From the NCBI RefSeq assembly GCF_009649785.1, contig NZ_WJOK01000001.1, forward strand, positions 124,001 to 188,000: a stretch of 64,000 bases of DNA, read 5' to 3'. The notes beneath the pieces were generated by a model, which was not told where the DNA came from, did not search any database, and saw only the letters and a program-made list of their open reading frames with translations. Origin of the DNA: Agrobacterium tumefaciens. Lineage in GTDB: Bacteria; Pseudomonadota; Alphaproteobacteria; Rhizobiales; Rhizobiaceae. A program made the translations under genes and the position numbers. This document shows positions 27,270-37,356 of the stretch, in pieces (within the stretch, counting starts at the first letter, position 1; each line of letters starts with the position of its first letter).

Positions 27270-27287
27270 GGCTGAAGGAGATCGGCA

Positions 27288-27977
27288 ATGACCAATTCCG
27301 CCGTTCGCATTCTGATCGTCGACGATGAACCGCCGATCCGCAAACTTTTGCGGGTCGGTCTCTCGACGCAGGACTATGCGGTCAGCGAGGCGATGAATGC
27401 CCGCGTCGCGATGGAGTTGATGAACGAGGACAAGCCCGATCTCGTGGTCCTTGATCTCGGTCTTCCGGATATGTCGGGACACGAGCTTCTGGAGAAATGG
27501 CGGGGCGAGGGGCTTTCCCTACCCGTCATCATTCTTTCCAGCCGCACTGACGAGGCGGGTATCGTCAAGGCACTGGAGCTGGGTGCCGACGATTACATCA
27601 CCAAGCCTTTCGGCATGAACGAGCTTGTTGCCCGCATTCGTGTCGCCCTGCGCCATCGCCTTCAGAGCCAGGGTGAGAGACCGGTGTTTCATACCGGCGA
27701 TCTTTCGGTCGATCTCGTCAGACGCATCGTCAAGGTGGAGGACCGGGAGGTGAAACTCTCGCCCAAGGAATATGATATTCTGCGGGTTCTGGTCCAGCAT
27801 GCGGGCAAGGTGCTGACGCACCGTTTCCTGCTGGAGCATGTGTGGGACGAGTTGACCGACGTGCAATATTTGCGCGTTTATGTACGCCAGCTTCGCCAGA
27901 AGATCGAAAAAATTCCGGATCAGCCGCGCTATATCCTCACGGAAACCGGTGTCGGCTACCGGCTGCAGGAGGTTTGA
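27288..27977 (+). CDS. kdpE: KdpE, OmpR-family response regulator
   Basis: Response regulator of 229 aa paired with KdpD. Receiver acidic pair D11-D12, phospho-acceptor D55 in LVVLDLGLPD and the conserved lysine in YITKPFG, followed by an OmpR-type winged helix with LSPKEYDILRVLVQHAGKV, HVWDELTDVQYLRVYVRQLR and the ending TETGVGYRLQE. It activates the kdp operon; candidate phased repeats are at 19524-19550. It is followed by a hairpin shared with the convergent threonine aldolase gene. Confidence 0.97.
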   Translation: MTNSAVRILIVDDEPPIRKLLRVGLSTQDYAVSEAMNARVAMELMNEDKPDLVVLDLGLPDMSGHELLEKWRGEGLSLPVIILSSRTDEAGIVKALELGADDYITKPFGMNELVARIRVALRHRLQSQGERPVFHTGDLSVDLVRRIVKVEDREVKLSPKEYDILRVLVQHAGKVLTHRFLLEHVWDELTDVQYLRVYVRQLRQKIEKIPDQPRYILTETGVGYRLQEV

Positions 27978-28001
27978 GGGCGCCGTTACGACACGGCGCC
28001 C
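27978..28001. terminator. Bidirectional hairpin between kdpE and threonine aldolase
   Basis: GGGCGCCG-N8-CGGCGCCC, a perfect 8-base GC stem lying immediately after the kdpE stop and 12 bases before the aldolase stop. The downstream T content on the plus strand is modest (TGTTTTG). Confidence 0.6.
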
Positions 28002-28013
28002 CCGAATGTTTTG

Positions 28014-29066
28014 TCAGACAGCGGCGCAGATCGACAGGAATTCGTCGACATCAGTCTCGGTCGTTGCGAAGCTGGTGACCATGCGGATCAGCACCTCGTC
28101 CTTTCCAACCTTTTCCGGCATATCGCGGGGCACCAGCCAGTCGTAGAACTTCGCGCCTTTCTCCGTTGCCGCTTCAGCGGCGGCCTTCGGCAGAATGGCG
28201 AAAACCTCGTTTGCAGTGGTCGGCCATGCCAGACGGGCACTGTTAAGCGAGGCGAAGCCGGCGCGCAGCCGATTAGCCATGGCATTGGCGTGGCTTGCGA
28301 GACCCAACCAGAGATCGTCCTGCAGATAGGCTTCGAATTGTGCGGCGATGAAGCGCGACTTCGAAAAAAGCTGGGCGGTGCGCTTGCGCAGGAAGGCGAA
28401 GTCTTTGGCGAGCGCGGGGTCGAAAAACACGATCGCTTCCGCGCACCAGCAGCCGTTTTTCGTGCCACCGAAAGAGAGCACATCAACGCCGCGTTTCCAG
28501 GTCATTTCGGCGGGCGTGGTGCCGAGTGCGGCAAGCGCATTGGCAAAGCGCGCGCCGTCCATATGCAGCGGCAGGCCGTTCTCCTTGGCGATTTTGGCAA
28601 TCGCGTCGATTTCATCGAGCGTATAGACAGTACCGGCCTCGGTTGCCTGTGTCATCGTAACCGCTGCGGCGCGTCCGTGATGAACGGCGTCCTGCGGATA
28701 GCGCGAAATGCGCTCGATCAGATTTTCCGGCAGCATTTTGCCGTTCGGTCCCTCGACGGCAACCATGCGCATGCCGGAGAAGAAATCCGGCGCTCCACAT
28801 TCATCCTCGATCACATGGGCTTCGGAATGACAGAAGGTCAGGCCGCCGGGGCGGGCAATGCTTGCCAGCGAAAGAGAATTGGCCGCCGTACCTGTGGCGA
28901 CGAAAAACACCGCCACTTCGCGTTCGAATATTTCATTGAAGCGCTTTTCTATGGAAAGGTCGAGGGCGCTGGTGCCATAGGCAGCCGCAAATCGGGTGGA
29001 TTCCCGCGAAAGGCGCTCGTTGATGGCAGGGTGGGCGCCGGCCCAATTGTCTGAGGCAAAAAACAT
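28014..29066 (-). CDS. ltaE: Low-specificity L-threonine aldolase family enzyme
   Basis: PLP enzyme of 350 aa that cleaves L-threonine or allo-threonine to glycine and acetaldehyde. Fold-type I motifs are seen: FVATGTAAN near residue 55, the catalytic-histidine region CHSEAHVIEDECGAP (79-93), the PLP-ring aspartate in LHMDGARFANA (D170) and the Schiff-base lysine K203 in LSFGGTKNG. ATG 29066 gives MFFASDNWAGAHP, a normal N-terminus for the family. It is divergent from gltB, 371 bases away. Confidence 0.9.
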   Translation of the reverse strand: MFFASDNWAGAHPAINERLSRESTRFAAAYGTSALDLSIEKRFNEIFEREVAVFFVATGTAANSLSLASIARPGGLTFCHSEAHVIEDECGAPDFFSGMRMVAVEGPNGKMLPENLIERISRYPQDAVHHGRAAAVTMTQATEAGTVYTLDEIDAIAKIAKENGLPLHMDGARFANALAALGTTPAEMTWKRGVDVLSFGGTKNGCWCAEAIVFFDPALAKDFAFLRKRTAQLFSKSRFIAAQFEAYLQDDLWLGLASHANAMANRLRAGFASLNSARLAWPTTANEVFAILPKAAAEAATEKGAKFYDWLVPRDMPEKVGKDEVLIRMVTSFATTETDVDEFLSICAAV

Positions 29067-29437
29067 CTCTGAAAGCTTTCCGATGGCTGTTGTGCTGAAG
29101 TTGGGAATGCGTTGACGATGACCCGCAAAGTTCTAGGACCTAACCTCGCGGTTGGCAAATCCGGCAATGAAAGCAACGGCCCGAAGCGTTTTGTGACAAG
29201 AAAGTTTCGCGCAATGGGTCAGTATCGAAACTTCGCTGCCAATCGGCACTGCGACTAATTGGATTCGCACCCTTGCTAAACCCGCGGTTTTCTGCCAAAA
29301 TTCTCTCGAATTGAGACAGCTTTGCTGTCCTAAATTTGGTCGAGCCGGATTGAATGCGGATTTTTCGGAAAGCGAAATTCGTGTCGATCCGGATCTTCGC
29401 ATGAAACCATGCAAGTAATTTTGCAGGAGGGACGAAA
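29067..29437. other. Divergent promoter region between ltaE and gltB
   Basis: 371 bases without a gene. It holds a GACAGC-TTT-GCTGTC hairpin (29315-29329) enclosed by CTCGA and TCGAG arms (29305-29309 and 29340-29344), about 95 bases before gltB, which may be part of the gltB leader. AGGAGG at 29425-29430 is the gltB ribosome site. I could not recognise a sigma-54 promoter. Confidence 0.5.
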
Positions 29438-32400
29438 ATGACAAGCAAGCTGCAGGCAGACAACGTCGCCGCAACCCTGACCACAGACTGTCCCACCGCG
29501 GCTGCGGCCGCACCCGTTTCTGCGAAGGGGCGTTTCGCGGGCGGCCTGCCGGAAAAGCAGGGTCTTTACGATCCGCGCAATGAGCACGATGCCTGCGGCG
29601 TCGGCTTTGTTGCCCATATGAAGGGTCAGAAGTCGCACCAGATCGTCAAGGACGGCCTGTTCATTCTCGAAAACCTGACGCATCGCGGTGCTGTCGGCGC
29701 TGATCCGCTGATGGGCGATGGTGCGGGCATTCTCGTGCAGATCCCCGACCGCTTTTTCCGCGAGGAAATGGCGAGCCAGGGTGTGACGCTGCCGAAAGCT
29801 GGCGAATATGCCGTTGGCCACATCTTCATGCCGCGCGATCCGTCCCGTATCGATCACTACAAGAAGGTCATTGTCGACGTGATCGGCGAGGAGGGACAGC
29901 AGTTCCTCGGCTTCCGCGACGTGCCAGTCGACAATTCTTCCCTTTCCAAGGCACCCGATATCGCCGGCACCGAACCGCACCATGTTCAGGTTTTCATCGG
30001 CGCCGGCCGCGATGCCGCGACCAATCATGACTTCGAGCGCAAGCTGTTCCTGATCCGCAAGGTTCTCTCCAACCGCATCTACGACGAGGGCGGCGGTAAG
30101 GAAACGCAGGATTTCTATCCGGTCTCGCTGTCCTCCTCCACCATCGTCTACAAGGGCATGTTCCTCGCCTATCAGGTTGGAGCCTATTACAAGGATTTGG
30201 CGGACCCGCGTTTCGAATCCGCGGTTGCGCTGGTGCACCAGCGTTTCTCCACCAACACCTTCCCGTCCTGGAAGCTCGCGCATCCCTATCGCATGGTCGC
30301 CCATAACGGCGAGATCAACACGCTGCGCGGCAACGTCAACTGGATGGCGGCGCGTCAGGCGTCTGTTTCGTCGGCGCTGTTCGGTGACGATATCTCCAAG
30401 CTCTGGCCGATTTCCTATGAAGGCCAGTCGGACACCGCCTGCTTCGACAACGCGCTCGAATTCCTCGTGCGCGGCGGTTACTCCATGGCCCATGCCGTGA
30501 TGATGCTGATCCCGGAAGCCTGGTCGGGCAACCTGTCCATGTCGGCTGAACGCAAGGCTTTCTACGAATATCATGCCGCGCTTATGGAGCCGTGGGACGG
30601 CCCGGCCGCCGTTGCCTTCACCGACGGCAAGCAGATCGGCGCAACCCTCGACCGTAACGGTCTGCGCCCGGCGCGCTATCTCGTCACCGACGACGACCGC
30701 GTCATCATGGCGTCGGAAGCCGGCACGCTGCCGGTTCCGGAAGAACGCATCATCAAGAAGTGGCGCTTGCAGCCGGGCAAGATGCTGCTGATCGACATGG
30801 AAAAGGGCTCGATCATTTCCGACGAGGATGTGAAGCACGAGCTTGCTGCCAAGCACCCCTATCGCACCTGGCTCGACCGCACCCAGCTCATTCTTGAGGA
30901 TCTGAAGCCGGTGGAGCCCCGGGCGCTGCGGCGTGACGTGTCGTTGCTCGATCGCCAGCAGGCCTTCGGTTACACCAGCGAAGATACCAAGCTCCTGATG
31001 TCGCCGATGGCAACAACGGGCCAGGAAGCCATCGGCTCGATGGGTACCGATACGCCGATTTCGGCGATGTCGGACAAGTCCAAGCTGCTTTACACCTATT
31101 TCAAGCAGAACTTCGCGCAGGTCACCAACCCGCCGATCGATCCGATCCGCGAAGAATTGGTGATGAGCCTCGTTTCGTTCATTGGCCCACGCCCGAACCT
31201 TCTCGATCACGAGGGCGCGGCCCGTGCCAAGCGTCTGGAAGTGCGCCAGCCGATCCTCACCAATGGCGATCTGGAAAAGATCCGCTCCATCGGCCACACC
31301 GAAGACCGTTTCGATACCAAGACGCTCGACTTTACCTATGATGTGGAGCGCGGCGCCGAAGGCATGCCTGACATGCTCGACCGCCTGTGCGAGCGAGCTG
31401 AATCCGCTGTTCGCGGTGGTTACAACATCATCGTTCTGTCCGACCGCCAGCTTGGCCCGGACCGGATTGCGATCCCTGCGCTGCTGGCGACGGCTGCCGT
31501 GCATCACCACCTGATCCGCAAGGGTCTGCGCACCTCGGTCGGCCTCGTCGTTGAAACCGGCGAACCGCGCGAAATCCATCATTTCTGTCTGCTCGCTGGC
31601 TATGGCGCGGAGGCGATCAACCCATACCTCGCCTTCGACACGCTGCTCGACATGCACAAGCACGGCGCCTTCCCGAAGGAAGTGTCGGACGACGAAGTCG
31701 TCTATCGCTACATCAAGGCGGTGGGTAAGGGCATCCTCAAGGTCATGTCCAAGATGGGCATTTCCACCTACCAGTCCTATTGCGGCGCGCAGATTTTCGA
31801 CGCCATCGGCCTGTCGTCGGAATTCGTCGAGAAGTATTTCTTCGGTACCGCCACCTCCATCGAGGGCGTGGGTCTGACCGAGATCGCCGAAGAAACCGTA
31901 ACGCGCCACACGGCGGCTTTCGGCAAGGATCCGATCCTTGCCAACACGCTCGATATCGGCGGCGAATATGCCTATCGCATGCGCGGCGAAAGCCACGCCT
32001 GGACGCCGGATGCCGTCGCCTCGCTGCAACACGCCGTGCGCGGCAACAGCCAGGAGCGCTACCGTGAATTTGCCGCCATGGTGAATGAGACGGCGCTGCG
32101 CATGAACACCATTCGCGGCCTGTTCAAGGTCAAATCGGCGGAAGCGCTCGGCCGCAAGCCGGTTTCCATCGACGACGTCGAACCGGCGGTCGATATCGTC
32201 AAGCGGTTCTCGACGGGCGCCATGTCCTTCGGCTCGATCAGCCGCGAGGCACATACGACGCTTGCGATTGCGATGAACCGCATCGGCGGCAAGTCCAACA
32301 CCGGCGAAGGCGGCGAAGAATCCGACCGTTACATGCCGCTTCTGAACGGCAAGCCGAACCCCGAGCGTTCCGCCATCAAGCAGATCGCATCCGGCCGCTT

Positions 32401-34183
32401 TGGTGTGACGACGGAATATCTCGTCAATGCCGACATGTTGCAGATCAAGGTCGCGCAGGGTGCCAAGCCCGGCGAAGGCGGCCAGCTGCCCGGCCACAAG
32501 GTGGATGCGACGGTTGCAAAGACCCGTCACTCCACGCCGGGCGTCGGCCTCATTTCGCCGCCGCCACACCACGATATCTACTCCATCGAAGATCTGGCGC
32601 AGCTGATCTACGACCTGAAGAACGTCAACCCGGAAGCAGATGTTTCTGTGAAGCTCGTGTCGGAAGTGGGCGTTGGCACGGTTGCGGCGGGTGTCGCCAA
32701 GGCGCGCGCCGACCATATCACCATCGCCGGTTTCGATGGCGGCACCGGTGCTTCACCGCTGACGTCGCTGAAGCATGCCGGTTCGCCCTGGGAAATCGGC
32801 CTTGCCGAAACGCAGCAGACGCTGGTGCTGAACGGCCTTCGTTCGCGCATCGCGCTGCAGGTGGATGGTGGTCTGAAGACCGGCCGCGACGTCATCATCG
32901 GCGCGCTGCTTGGTGCGGATGAATTCGGCTTTGCCACCGCGCCGCTGATTGCTGCGGGCTGCATCATGATGCGCAAGTGCCATCTGAACACCTGCCCCGT
33001 CGGGGTCGCAACGCAGGACCCGGTTCTGCGCAAGCGCTTCAAGGGCACGCCGGAACACGTCATCAACTACTTCTTCTTCGTGGCTGAAGAAGTGCGCGAA
33101 ATCCTCGCCTCGCTTGGCGTTACCAAGCTGGACGAGATCATCGGCGCTTCCGAACTCCTCGAAAAGGATGAGATGCTGGCGCACTGGAAGGCCAAGGGTC
33201 TGGATTTCAGCCGCATCTTCCACAAGGTAGAGGCTCCCAAGGAGGCAACCTTCTGGACCGAGCGTCAGAAGCACCCGATCGATGATATTCTCGACCGCAA
33301 GCTGATCGAGAAGTCGCTACCGTCGCTGGAAAACCGCGAGCCTGTCGTTTTCGAAGTCCCGATCAAGAACGTCGACCGTTCCGCCGGTGCCATGCTGTCA
33401 GGCGCGCTTGCCAAGCGCTGGGGCCATAAGGGTCTGAAGGACGATACGATCCACGTGACGCTGCGCGGCACGGCCGGTCAGTCCTTCGGCGCGTTTCTCG
33501 CTCGCGGCATCACCTTCGATCTGGTGGGTGACGGCAACGACTATGTCGGCAAGGGTCTTTCGGGTGGCCGCATCATCGTGCGCCCGCCGGAAAACACCCG
33601 TATCGTCGCGGAAAACTCGATCATTGTCGGCAACACCGTTCTTTACGGCGCCATCACCGGCGAGTGCTATTTCCGTGGTGTTGCGGGTGAGCGCTTTGCA
33701 GTGCGCAACTCCGGCGCGGTCGCGGTTGTCGAAGGTGTCGGCGACCACGGTTGCGAATATATGACGGGCGGTATTGTCGTGGTGCTCGGCGAGACGGGCC
33801 GCAACTTCGCGGCCGGCATGTCCGGTGGCGTGGCTTACGTTCTCGACGAGAAGGGCGATTTCGCCACCCGCTGCAACATGGCCATGGTCGAGCTGGAGCC
33901 GGTTCCGGAAGAGGACGACATGCTCGAGAAGCTGCACCATCACGGTGGCGACCTCATGCACAAGGGACGCGTTGACGTCTCCGAGGATATGACGCGTCAC
34001 GACGAGGAGCGGCTCTACCAGCTGATTTCCAATCACTTCCACTACACCAATTCTGCACGCGCCAAGGATATACTCGACCGCTGGAGCGAGTTCCGTCCGA
34101 AATTCCGCAAGGTCATGCCGGTCGAATACCGTCGTGCGCTTGAGGAAATGGAGCGCATGCGCATGGGCGTCGCGGCGGAATAA
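29438..34183 (+). CDS. gltB: Glutamate synthase (NADPH), large subunit
   Basis: Alpha subunit of 1581 aa that transfers the glutamine amide to 2-oxoglutarate, giving two glutamates in the GS-GOGAT cycle. A propeptide precedes the nucleophile C53 in [10 protein letters not shown], the N-terminus of the mature glutaminase domain. The FMN/synthase domain includes [14 protein letters not shown] and [16 protein letters not shown], and the iron-sulphur cysteines are in [14 protein letters not shown]. The C-terminal GXGXG beta-helix includes [20 protein letters not shown]. It is followed by a hairpin over its stop codon, a small membrane-protein gene and gltD. Confidence 0.97.
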   Translation: MTSKLQADNVAATLTTDCPTAAAAAPVSAKGRFAGGLPEKQGLYDPRNEHDACGVGFVAHMKGQKSHQIVKDGLFILENLTHRGAVGADPLMGDGAGILVQIPDRFFREEMASQGVTLPKAGEYAVGHIFMPRDPSRIDHYKKVIVDVIGEEGQQFLGFRDVPVDNSSLSKAPDIAGTEPHHVQVFIGAGRDAATNHDFERKLFLIRKVLSNRIYDEGGGKETQDFYPVSLSSSTIVYKGMFLAYQVGAYYKDLADPRFESAVALVHQRFSTNTFPSWKLAHPYRMVAHNGEINTLRGNVNWMAARQASVSSALFGDDISKLWPISYEGQSDTACFDNALEFLVRGGYSMAHAVMMLIPEAWSGNLSMSAERKAFYEYHAALMEPWDGPAAVAFTDGKQIGATLDRNGLRPARYLVTDDDRVIMASEAGTLPVPEERIIKKWRLQPGKMLLIDMEKGSIISDEDVKHELAAKHPYRTWLDRTQLILEDLKPVEPRALRRDVSLLDRQQAFGYTSEDTKLLMSPMATTGQEAIGSMGTDTPISAMSDKSKLLYTYFKQNFAQVTNPPIDPIREELVMSLVSFIGPRPNLLDHEGAARAKRLEVRQPILTNGDLEKIRSIGHTEDRFDTKTLDFTYDVERGAEGMPDMLDRLCERAESAVRGGYNIIVLSDRQLGPDRIAIPALLATAAVHHHLIRKGLRTSVGLVVETGEPREIHHFCLLAGYGAEAINPYLAFDTLLDMHKHGAFPKEVSDDEVVYRYIKAVGKGILKVMSKMGISTYQSYCGAQIFDAIGLSSEFVEKYFFGTATSIEGVGLTEIAEETVTRHTAAFGKDPILANTLDIGGEYAYRMRGESHAWTPDAVASLQHAVRGNSQERYREFAAMVNETALRMNTIRGLFKVKSAEALGRKPVSIDDVEPAVDIVKRFSTGAMSFGSISREAHTTLAIAMNRIGGKSNTGEGGEESDRYMPLLNGKPNPERSAIKQIASGRFGVTTEYLVNADMLQIKVAQGAKPGEGGQLPGHKVDATVAKTRHSTPGVGLISPPPHHDIYSIEDLAQLIYDLKNVNPEADVSVKLVSEVGVGTVAAGVAKARADHITIAGFDGGTGASPLTSLKHAGSPWEIGLAETQQTLVLNGLRSRIALQVDGGLKTGRDVIIGALLGADEFGFATAPLIAAGCIMMRKCHLNTCPVGVATQDPVLRKRFKGTPEHVINYFFFVAEEVREILASLGVTKLDEIIGASELLEKDEMLAHWKAKGLDFSRIFHKVEAPKEATFWTERQKHPIDDILDRKLIEKSLPSLENREPVVFEVPIKNVDRSAGAMLSGALAKRWGHKGLKDDTIHVTLRGTAGQSFGAFLARGITFDLVGDGNDYVGKGLSGGRIIVRPPENTRIVAENSIIVGNTVLYGAITGECYFRGVAGERFAVRNSGAVAVVEGVGDHGCEYMTGGIVVVLGETGRNFAAGMSGGVAYVLDEKGDFATRCNMAMVELEPVPEEDDMLEKLHHHGGDLMHKGRVDVSEDMTRHDEERLYQLISNHFHYTNSARAKDILDRWSEFRPKFRKVMPVEYRRALEEMERMRMGVAAE

Positions 34184-34192
34184 TCCGCCGCG
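34171..34192. promoter_or_regulatory. Perfect GC-rich hairpin spanning the gltB stop codon
   Basis: CGCGGCGGA-ATAA-TCCGCCGCG is a 9-base perfect stem whose 4-base loop contains the gltB TAA (34181-34183). Its right arm ends on the first base of the GTG of the next small gene. There is no T-run. It could tune gltB to gltD ratio by pausing, processing or masking the small gene's start. Confidence 0.65.
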
Positions 34193-34350
34193 TGAGGATA
34201 CTACACCAACTGGTCTCGCTGATGATCGCGGTCGCCGTTCCCTTGGTGATCTATTGGACAAGCGGCGAGACCGGATTTGAATTCATCGTATTGGGGGCGG
34301 CTTTCGGTTTCGCTTACTGGTACTGGGGCCCAACAGGCGCTCCGCTTTGA
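34192..34350 (+). CDS. 52-aa predicted membrane protein between gltB and gltD
   Basis: An open frame of 52 codons, MRILHQLVSLMIAVAVPLVI then YWTSGETGFEF then IVLGAAFGFAYWYWGPTGAPL. It has two hydrophobic segments (about residues 6-22 and 31-46), the second aromatic-rich. It fills nearly the whole gltB-gltD gap, ending 15 bases before gltD. The GTG start lacks a clear ribosome site and is at the foot of a hairpin; ATG 34222 is an alternative. No family is recognised. Amino acid composition is convincingly membrane-like rather than random, so I list it as probable. Confidence 0.52.
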   Translation: MRILHQLVSLMIAVAVPLVIYWTSGETGFEFIVLGAAFGFAYWYWGPTGAPL

Positions 34351-34365
34351 TGTGAGGACATAAAC

Positions 34366-35820
34366 GTGGGCAAGGTTACAGGTTTTCTTGAGATCGACCG
34401 GCAGGTGGGCAAGTATCAGCCCGCATCGGACCGTATCCGCCATTTCCGCGAATTCACCATTCCGATGTCGGATGCCGAGGTACAGAAGCAGGCGGCGCGC
34501 TGCATGGACTGCGGCATTCCCTACTGTCACGGCCCGACGGGCTGTCCCGTGCACAACCAGATCCCCGACTGGAACGATCTGGTTTATAACAACAATTGGG
34601 AAGAGGCGATCCGCAACCTCCATTCCACCAACAACTTCCCGGAATTCACCGGCCGCGTCTGTCCGGCACCCTGCGAGGAAGCCTGCACGCTGAACCTCGA
34701 GGATGCGCCGGTCGCCATCAAGACCGTCGAGCAGGCGATTGCCGACAAGGCCTACGAGCTGGGCTTTATCGTGCCGAAGCCGGCGACGATCCACACCGGC
34801 AAGAAGGTCGCCATCATCGGTTCCGGTCCTTCCGGCATGGCGGCAGCGCAGCAGCTTGGCCGCGCCGGTCATGAGGTCCACGTTTACGAGCGTGAATCAA
34901 AGCCCGGCGGTTTGCTGCGTTACGGTATTCCGGATTTCAAGATGGAGAAGAACTTCATCGACCGCCGTGTCGAGCAGATCAAGGGTGAAGGTGTTACCTT
35001 CCATTGCGGCGTCAACGTCGGCGTGGATGTAACGGTCGAAGCGCTTCTGGCTGATCACGATGCGGTTCTTTATTGCGGCGGTTCGGAAACCCCGCGCCCG
35101 GCCGGCATCGGTGGCGCCGATTTCAATGGCGTTTACGACGCCATGCCCTATCTCGTGCAGCAGAACCGCCGCGTTGGCCGCGAAAACATCGACAGCATCG
35201 GCTGGCCGGCCGATCCGATCCTCGCCGGCGGCAAGCATGTCGTCGTCGTCGGCGGTGGCGATACGGCGTCTGACTGCGTCGGCACGGCGTTCCGTCAGGG
35301 TGCGGTTAAAGTCACACAGCTCGATATCCGCCCGATGCCGCCGGAAAAGGAAGACAAGCTCGCCGTATGGCCCTTCTGGGCAACGAAAATGCGCACCTCT
35401 TCTTCGCAGGCAGAAGGTGCCGTTCGCGAGTTCCAGGTTGCCACGCTTGAATTCGTCGGTGAAGACGGCGTTTTGACGGGTGTGAAGTGCTGTCAGGTGG
35501 ACGACCGGCGCAAGCCCATTGCCGGTACGGAATTCATCATCAAGGCTGATCTTGCCTTCATCGCCATCGGTTTTTCCGGTCCTTTCACCGATAGCGTGCT
35601 GAAGGAAATGGATGGCAAGCTGTCGCTCAACACCGATCGTCGCGGCTCCACCAATGTGATCGCCAACGAAACGGACTACAAGACCTCGGTCGACAAGCTG
35701 TGGGCGGCAGGCGACGTTCGCCGTGGCCAGTCGCTGGTGGTCTGGGCAATCCGCGAAGGCCGGCAGGCGGCACGTGCTATCGACGAAGAGCTGATGGGCG
35801 CAACCGTCCTTCCGCGCTGA
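34366..35820 (+). CDS. gltD: Glutamate synthase (NADPH), small subunit
   Basis: Beta subunit of 484 aa that passes electrons from NADPH through FAD and iron-sulphur clusters to GltB. N-terminal cysteine clusters are visible: CMDCGIPYC, GCPVHNQIP and CPAPCEEACTLN. The FAD dinucleotide fold is VAIIGSGPSGMAAAQQLGRA, and the NADPH fold is HVVVVGGGDTASDC. The C-terminal AAGDVRRGQSLVVWAIREGR closes the FAD site. The start is GTG 34366 with GAGGA 8 bases upstream. A strong terminator follows. Confidence 0.97.
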   Translation: MGKVTGFLEIDRQVGKYQPASDRIRHFREFTIPMSDAEVQKQAARCMDCGIPYCHGPTGCPVHNQIPDWNDLVYNNNWEEAIRNLHSTNNFPEFTGRVCPAPCEEACTLNLEDAPVAIKTVEQAIADKAYELGFIVPKPATIHTGKKVAIIGSGPSGMAAAQQLGRAGHEVHVYERESKPGGLLRYGIPDFKMEKNFIDRRVEQIKGEGVTFHCGVNVGVDVTVEALLADHDAVLYCGGSETPRPAGIGGADFNGVYDAMPYLVQQNRRVGRENIDSIGWPADPILAGGKHVVVVGGGDTASDCVGTAFRQGAVKVTQLDIRPMPPEKEDKLAVWPFWATKMRTSSSQAEGAVREFQVATLEFVGEDGVLTGVKCCQVDDRRKPIAGTEFIIKADLAFIAIGFSGPFTDSVLKEMDGKLSLNTDRRGSTNVIANETDYKTSVDKLWAAGDVRRGQSLVVWAIREGRQAARAIDEELMGATVLPR

Positions 35821-35858
35821 GCGGGTTGACGCGGCGCAAGCCGTCGTAACGAAAACAA

Positions 35859-35889
35859 AAAGGCCTGTTGTATTTCACAACAGGCCTTT
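35859..35889. terminator. Intrinsic terminator of the glt operon
   Basis: AAAGGCCTGTTG-N7-CAACAGGCCTTT forms a 12-base stem beginning 38 bases after gltD, followed by CGTTTG. It is near-symmetric, so it could also stop the convergent histidine-kinase transcript. Confidence 0.8.
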
Positions 35890-36000
35890 CGTTTGACTGG
35901 AGAACCGAAACGCGATGGAGGTGTCGCATTCAGGGGGACGGCAACATATCGCGCCTGAGAATTGCAATGACATTACGTGCTTCCGAAGACGGGGTTCGTG

Positions 36001-37356
36001 TCAGCAATAGGGAAGGCTGATACGGAAGGAGGCGCCGCCGGATGGGGAATCACTGATGGTGATCTCCCCTCCATGGTAGCGGACGATTTCCTGCACGAGA
36101 TTGAGACCGAGCCCGGTACCGCGATCCTTCGGTATCAACCGGTGAAATGCGTCAAACACGGCTTCCCGGTCCTCTTCGGGAATTCCGTTGCCTTCGTCGG
36201 ATATGTCGATCACGCGGTTGGCCCCCACTTTTATGGTGATCGTTCCGCGATTACCGCCATGTTCGATGGCGTTTTGCACGACGTTCATCAGGGCGCGTTG
36301 CAGCGAGGCGTCATCGGCAAGGGCGAGGATCGGCTCTTCGTCCGGCTCGAACGAAAGTTCGTAGCCTTGAGAGATTGCAAGCGGCGCCATATCAGCGACG
36401 ACAGACCGGCAGAGGCCAACAAGATCTAGTGGAATAAGCGGCGCCTTTTGCCCGCCAAGTCGTTGCAGATCGAGCAACTGTTCGGCAAGCACGGCGATGC
36501 GGCTGGCATCGGCTAATATCCGGCTCCGGTCCGGTCCGTCCAGCAACGTTTCGACACGGGTCTGGAGAATGGCGACAGGGGTCCGCAATTCATGGGCGGC
36601 GTCGAGAATGAAGCGCTTGTGCCGCTCGTAACCATCGTCCAGCCGTTTCAACGCGCCGTTGACGGCATGCACGAGCGGCTGCACCTCCCATGGAATATCG
36701 CCATCCGGCAATCGATATCCGCGCTTGTCGATGTCGATGCTTTCCGCCGTTCGCGCAATAGCGGAAAGTGCGAAAAATTCCCGACGGATGATCCATGGAA
36801 TGGTCACGATTGTCACAATGGACATGATAAGGAGGATCGGCATGATCAGTATGTTGGAGAACAGTAGGACGGGGAATGCCATACTGAAGGCTCCGCCCTT
36901 GCCGACCATAACGAATTCGCCCGCCGGTCCCGATGCACGACGCACGACGGCGATTCGCAAGACAGCAAGATAGGAGTAGGACAACGCCGCATCGCGTACG
37001 TCCGACACTTTGACGTCGCTAAGCTGTTGATCCATGTTGCTAAAGGCCTCAGGCACCGGCCCACCCTGCACGATCTCACCTTTCTCGCTGACCGCAACGA
37101 ACCAGAAACCGGGCATGCTGTCGCGCAGCTCGACAAATTCATTTGTTTCGTCAAGCATCAGCCGGCCATCCTTGTCACGCATGATGGCATTGGCTGTAAT
37201 CTGGGCCGCTGCCGGGCTGAGAAGGGCGCTGCCCGAGGCGCCGCTGGACAGGTAAGCGACGAAGGCGGCAGTGACGATGAAAAGGCTGCCGATCTGGAAA
37301 AGCAGCAATTGAATGGTCAGGCGTCGCTTGAGCGATTTCCTTCCGGCCGATTTCAT
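36001..37356 (-). CDS. Sensor histidine kinase (HAMP-HisKA-HATPase)
   Basis: Inner-membrane two-component kinase of 451 aa. One membrane helix lies at about residues 15-37, a periplasmic sensor region of about 125 residues follows, and a second helix is at about 160-190, then a HAMP-like linker, HisKA with H255 in ILDAAHELRTPVAIL, and HATPase motifs VVQNAIEHGG, DEGNGIPEEDRE and GTGLGLNLVQEIV. Its start overlaps the stop of the upstream response regulator (ATGA at 37353-37356), so they are a pair. The signal is unknown; the sensor region shows no recognisable domain. Confidence 0.92.
   Translation of the reverse strand: MKSAGRKSLKRRLTIQLLLFQIGSLFIVTAAFVAYLSSGASGSALLSPAAAQITANAIMRDKDGRLMLDETNEFVELRDSMPGFWFVAVSEKGEIVQGGPVPEAFSNMDQQLSDVKVSDVRDAALSYSYLAVLRIAVVRRASGPAGEFVMVGKGGAFSMAFPVLLFSNILIMPILLIMSIVTIVTIPWIIRREFFALSAIARTAESIDIDKRGYRLPDGDIPWEVQPLVHAVNGALKRLDDGYERHKRFILDAAHELRTPVAILQTRVETLLDGPDRSRILADASRIAVLAEQLLDLQRLGGQKAPLIPLDLVGLCRSVVADMAPLAISQGYELSFEPDEEPILALADDASLQRALMNVVQNAIEHGGNRGTITIKVGANRVIDISDEGNGIPEEDREAVFDAFHRLIPKDRGTGLGLNLVQEIVRYHGGEITISDSPSGGASFRISLPYC

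Noticed and set aside
29330..32716. Very long open frame (1128 codons) on the minus strand opposite gltB
   Set aside because: It mirrors the codon bias of gltB and its translation has no recognisable domain or membrane pattern; gltB is certain on the plus strand.
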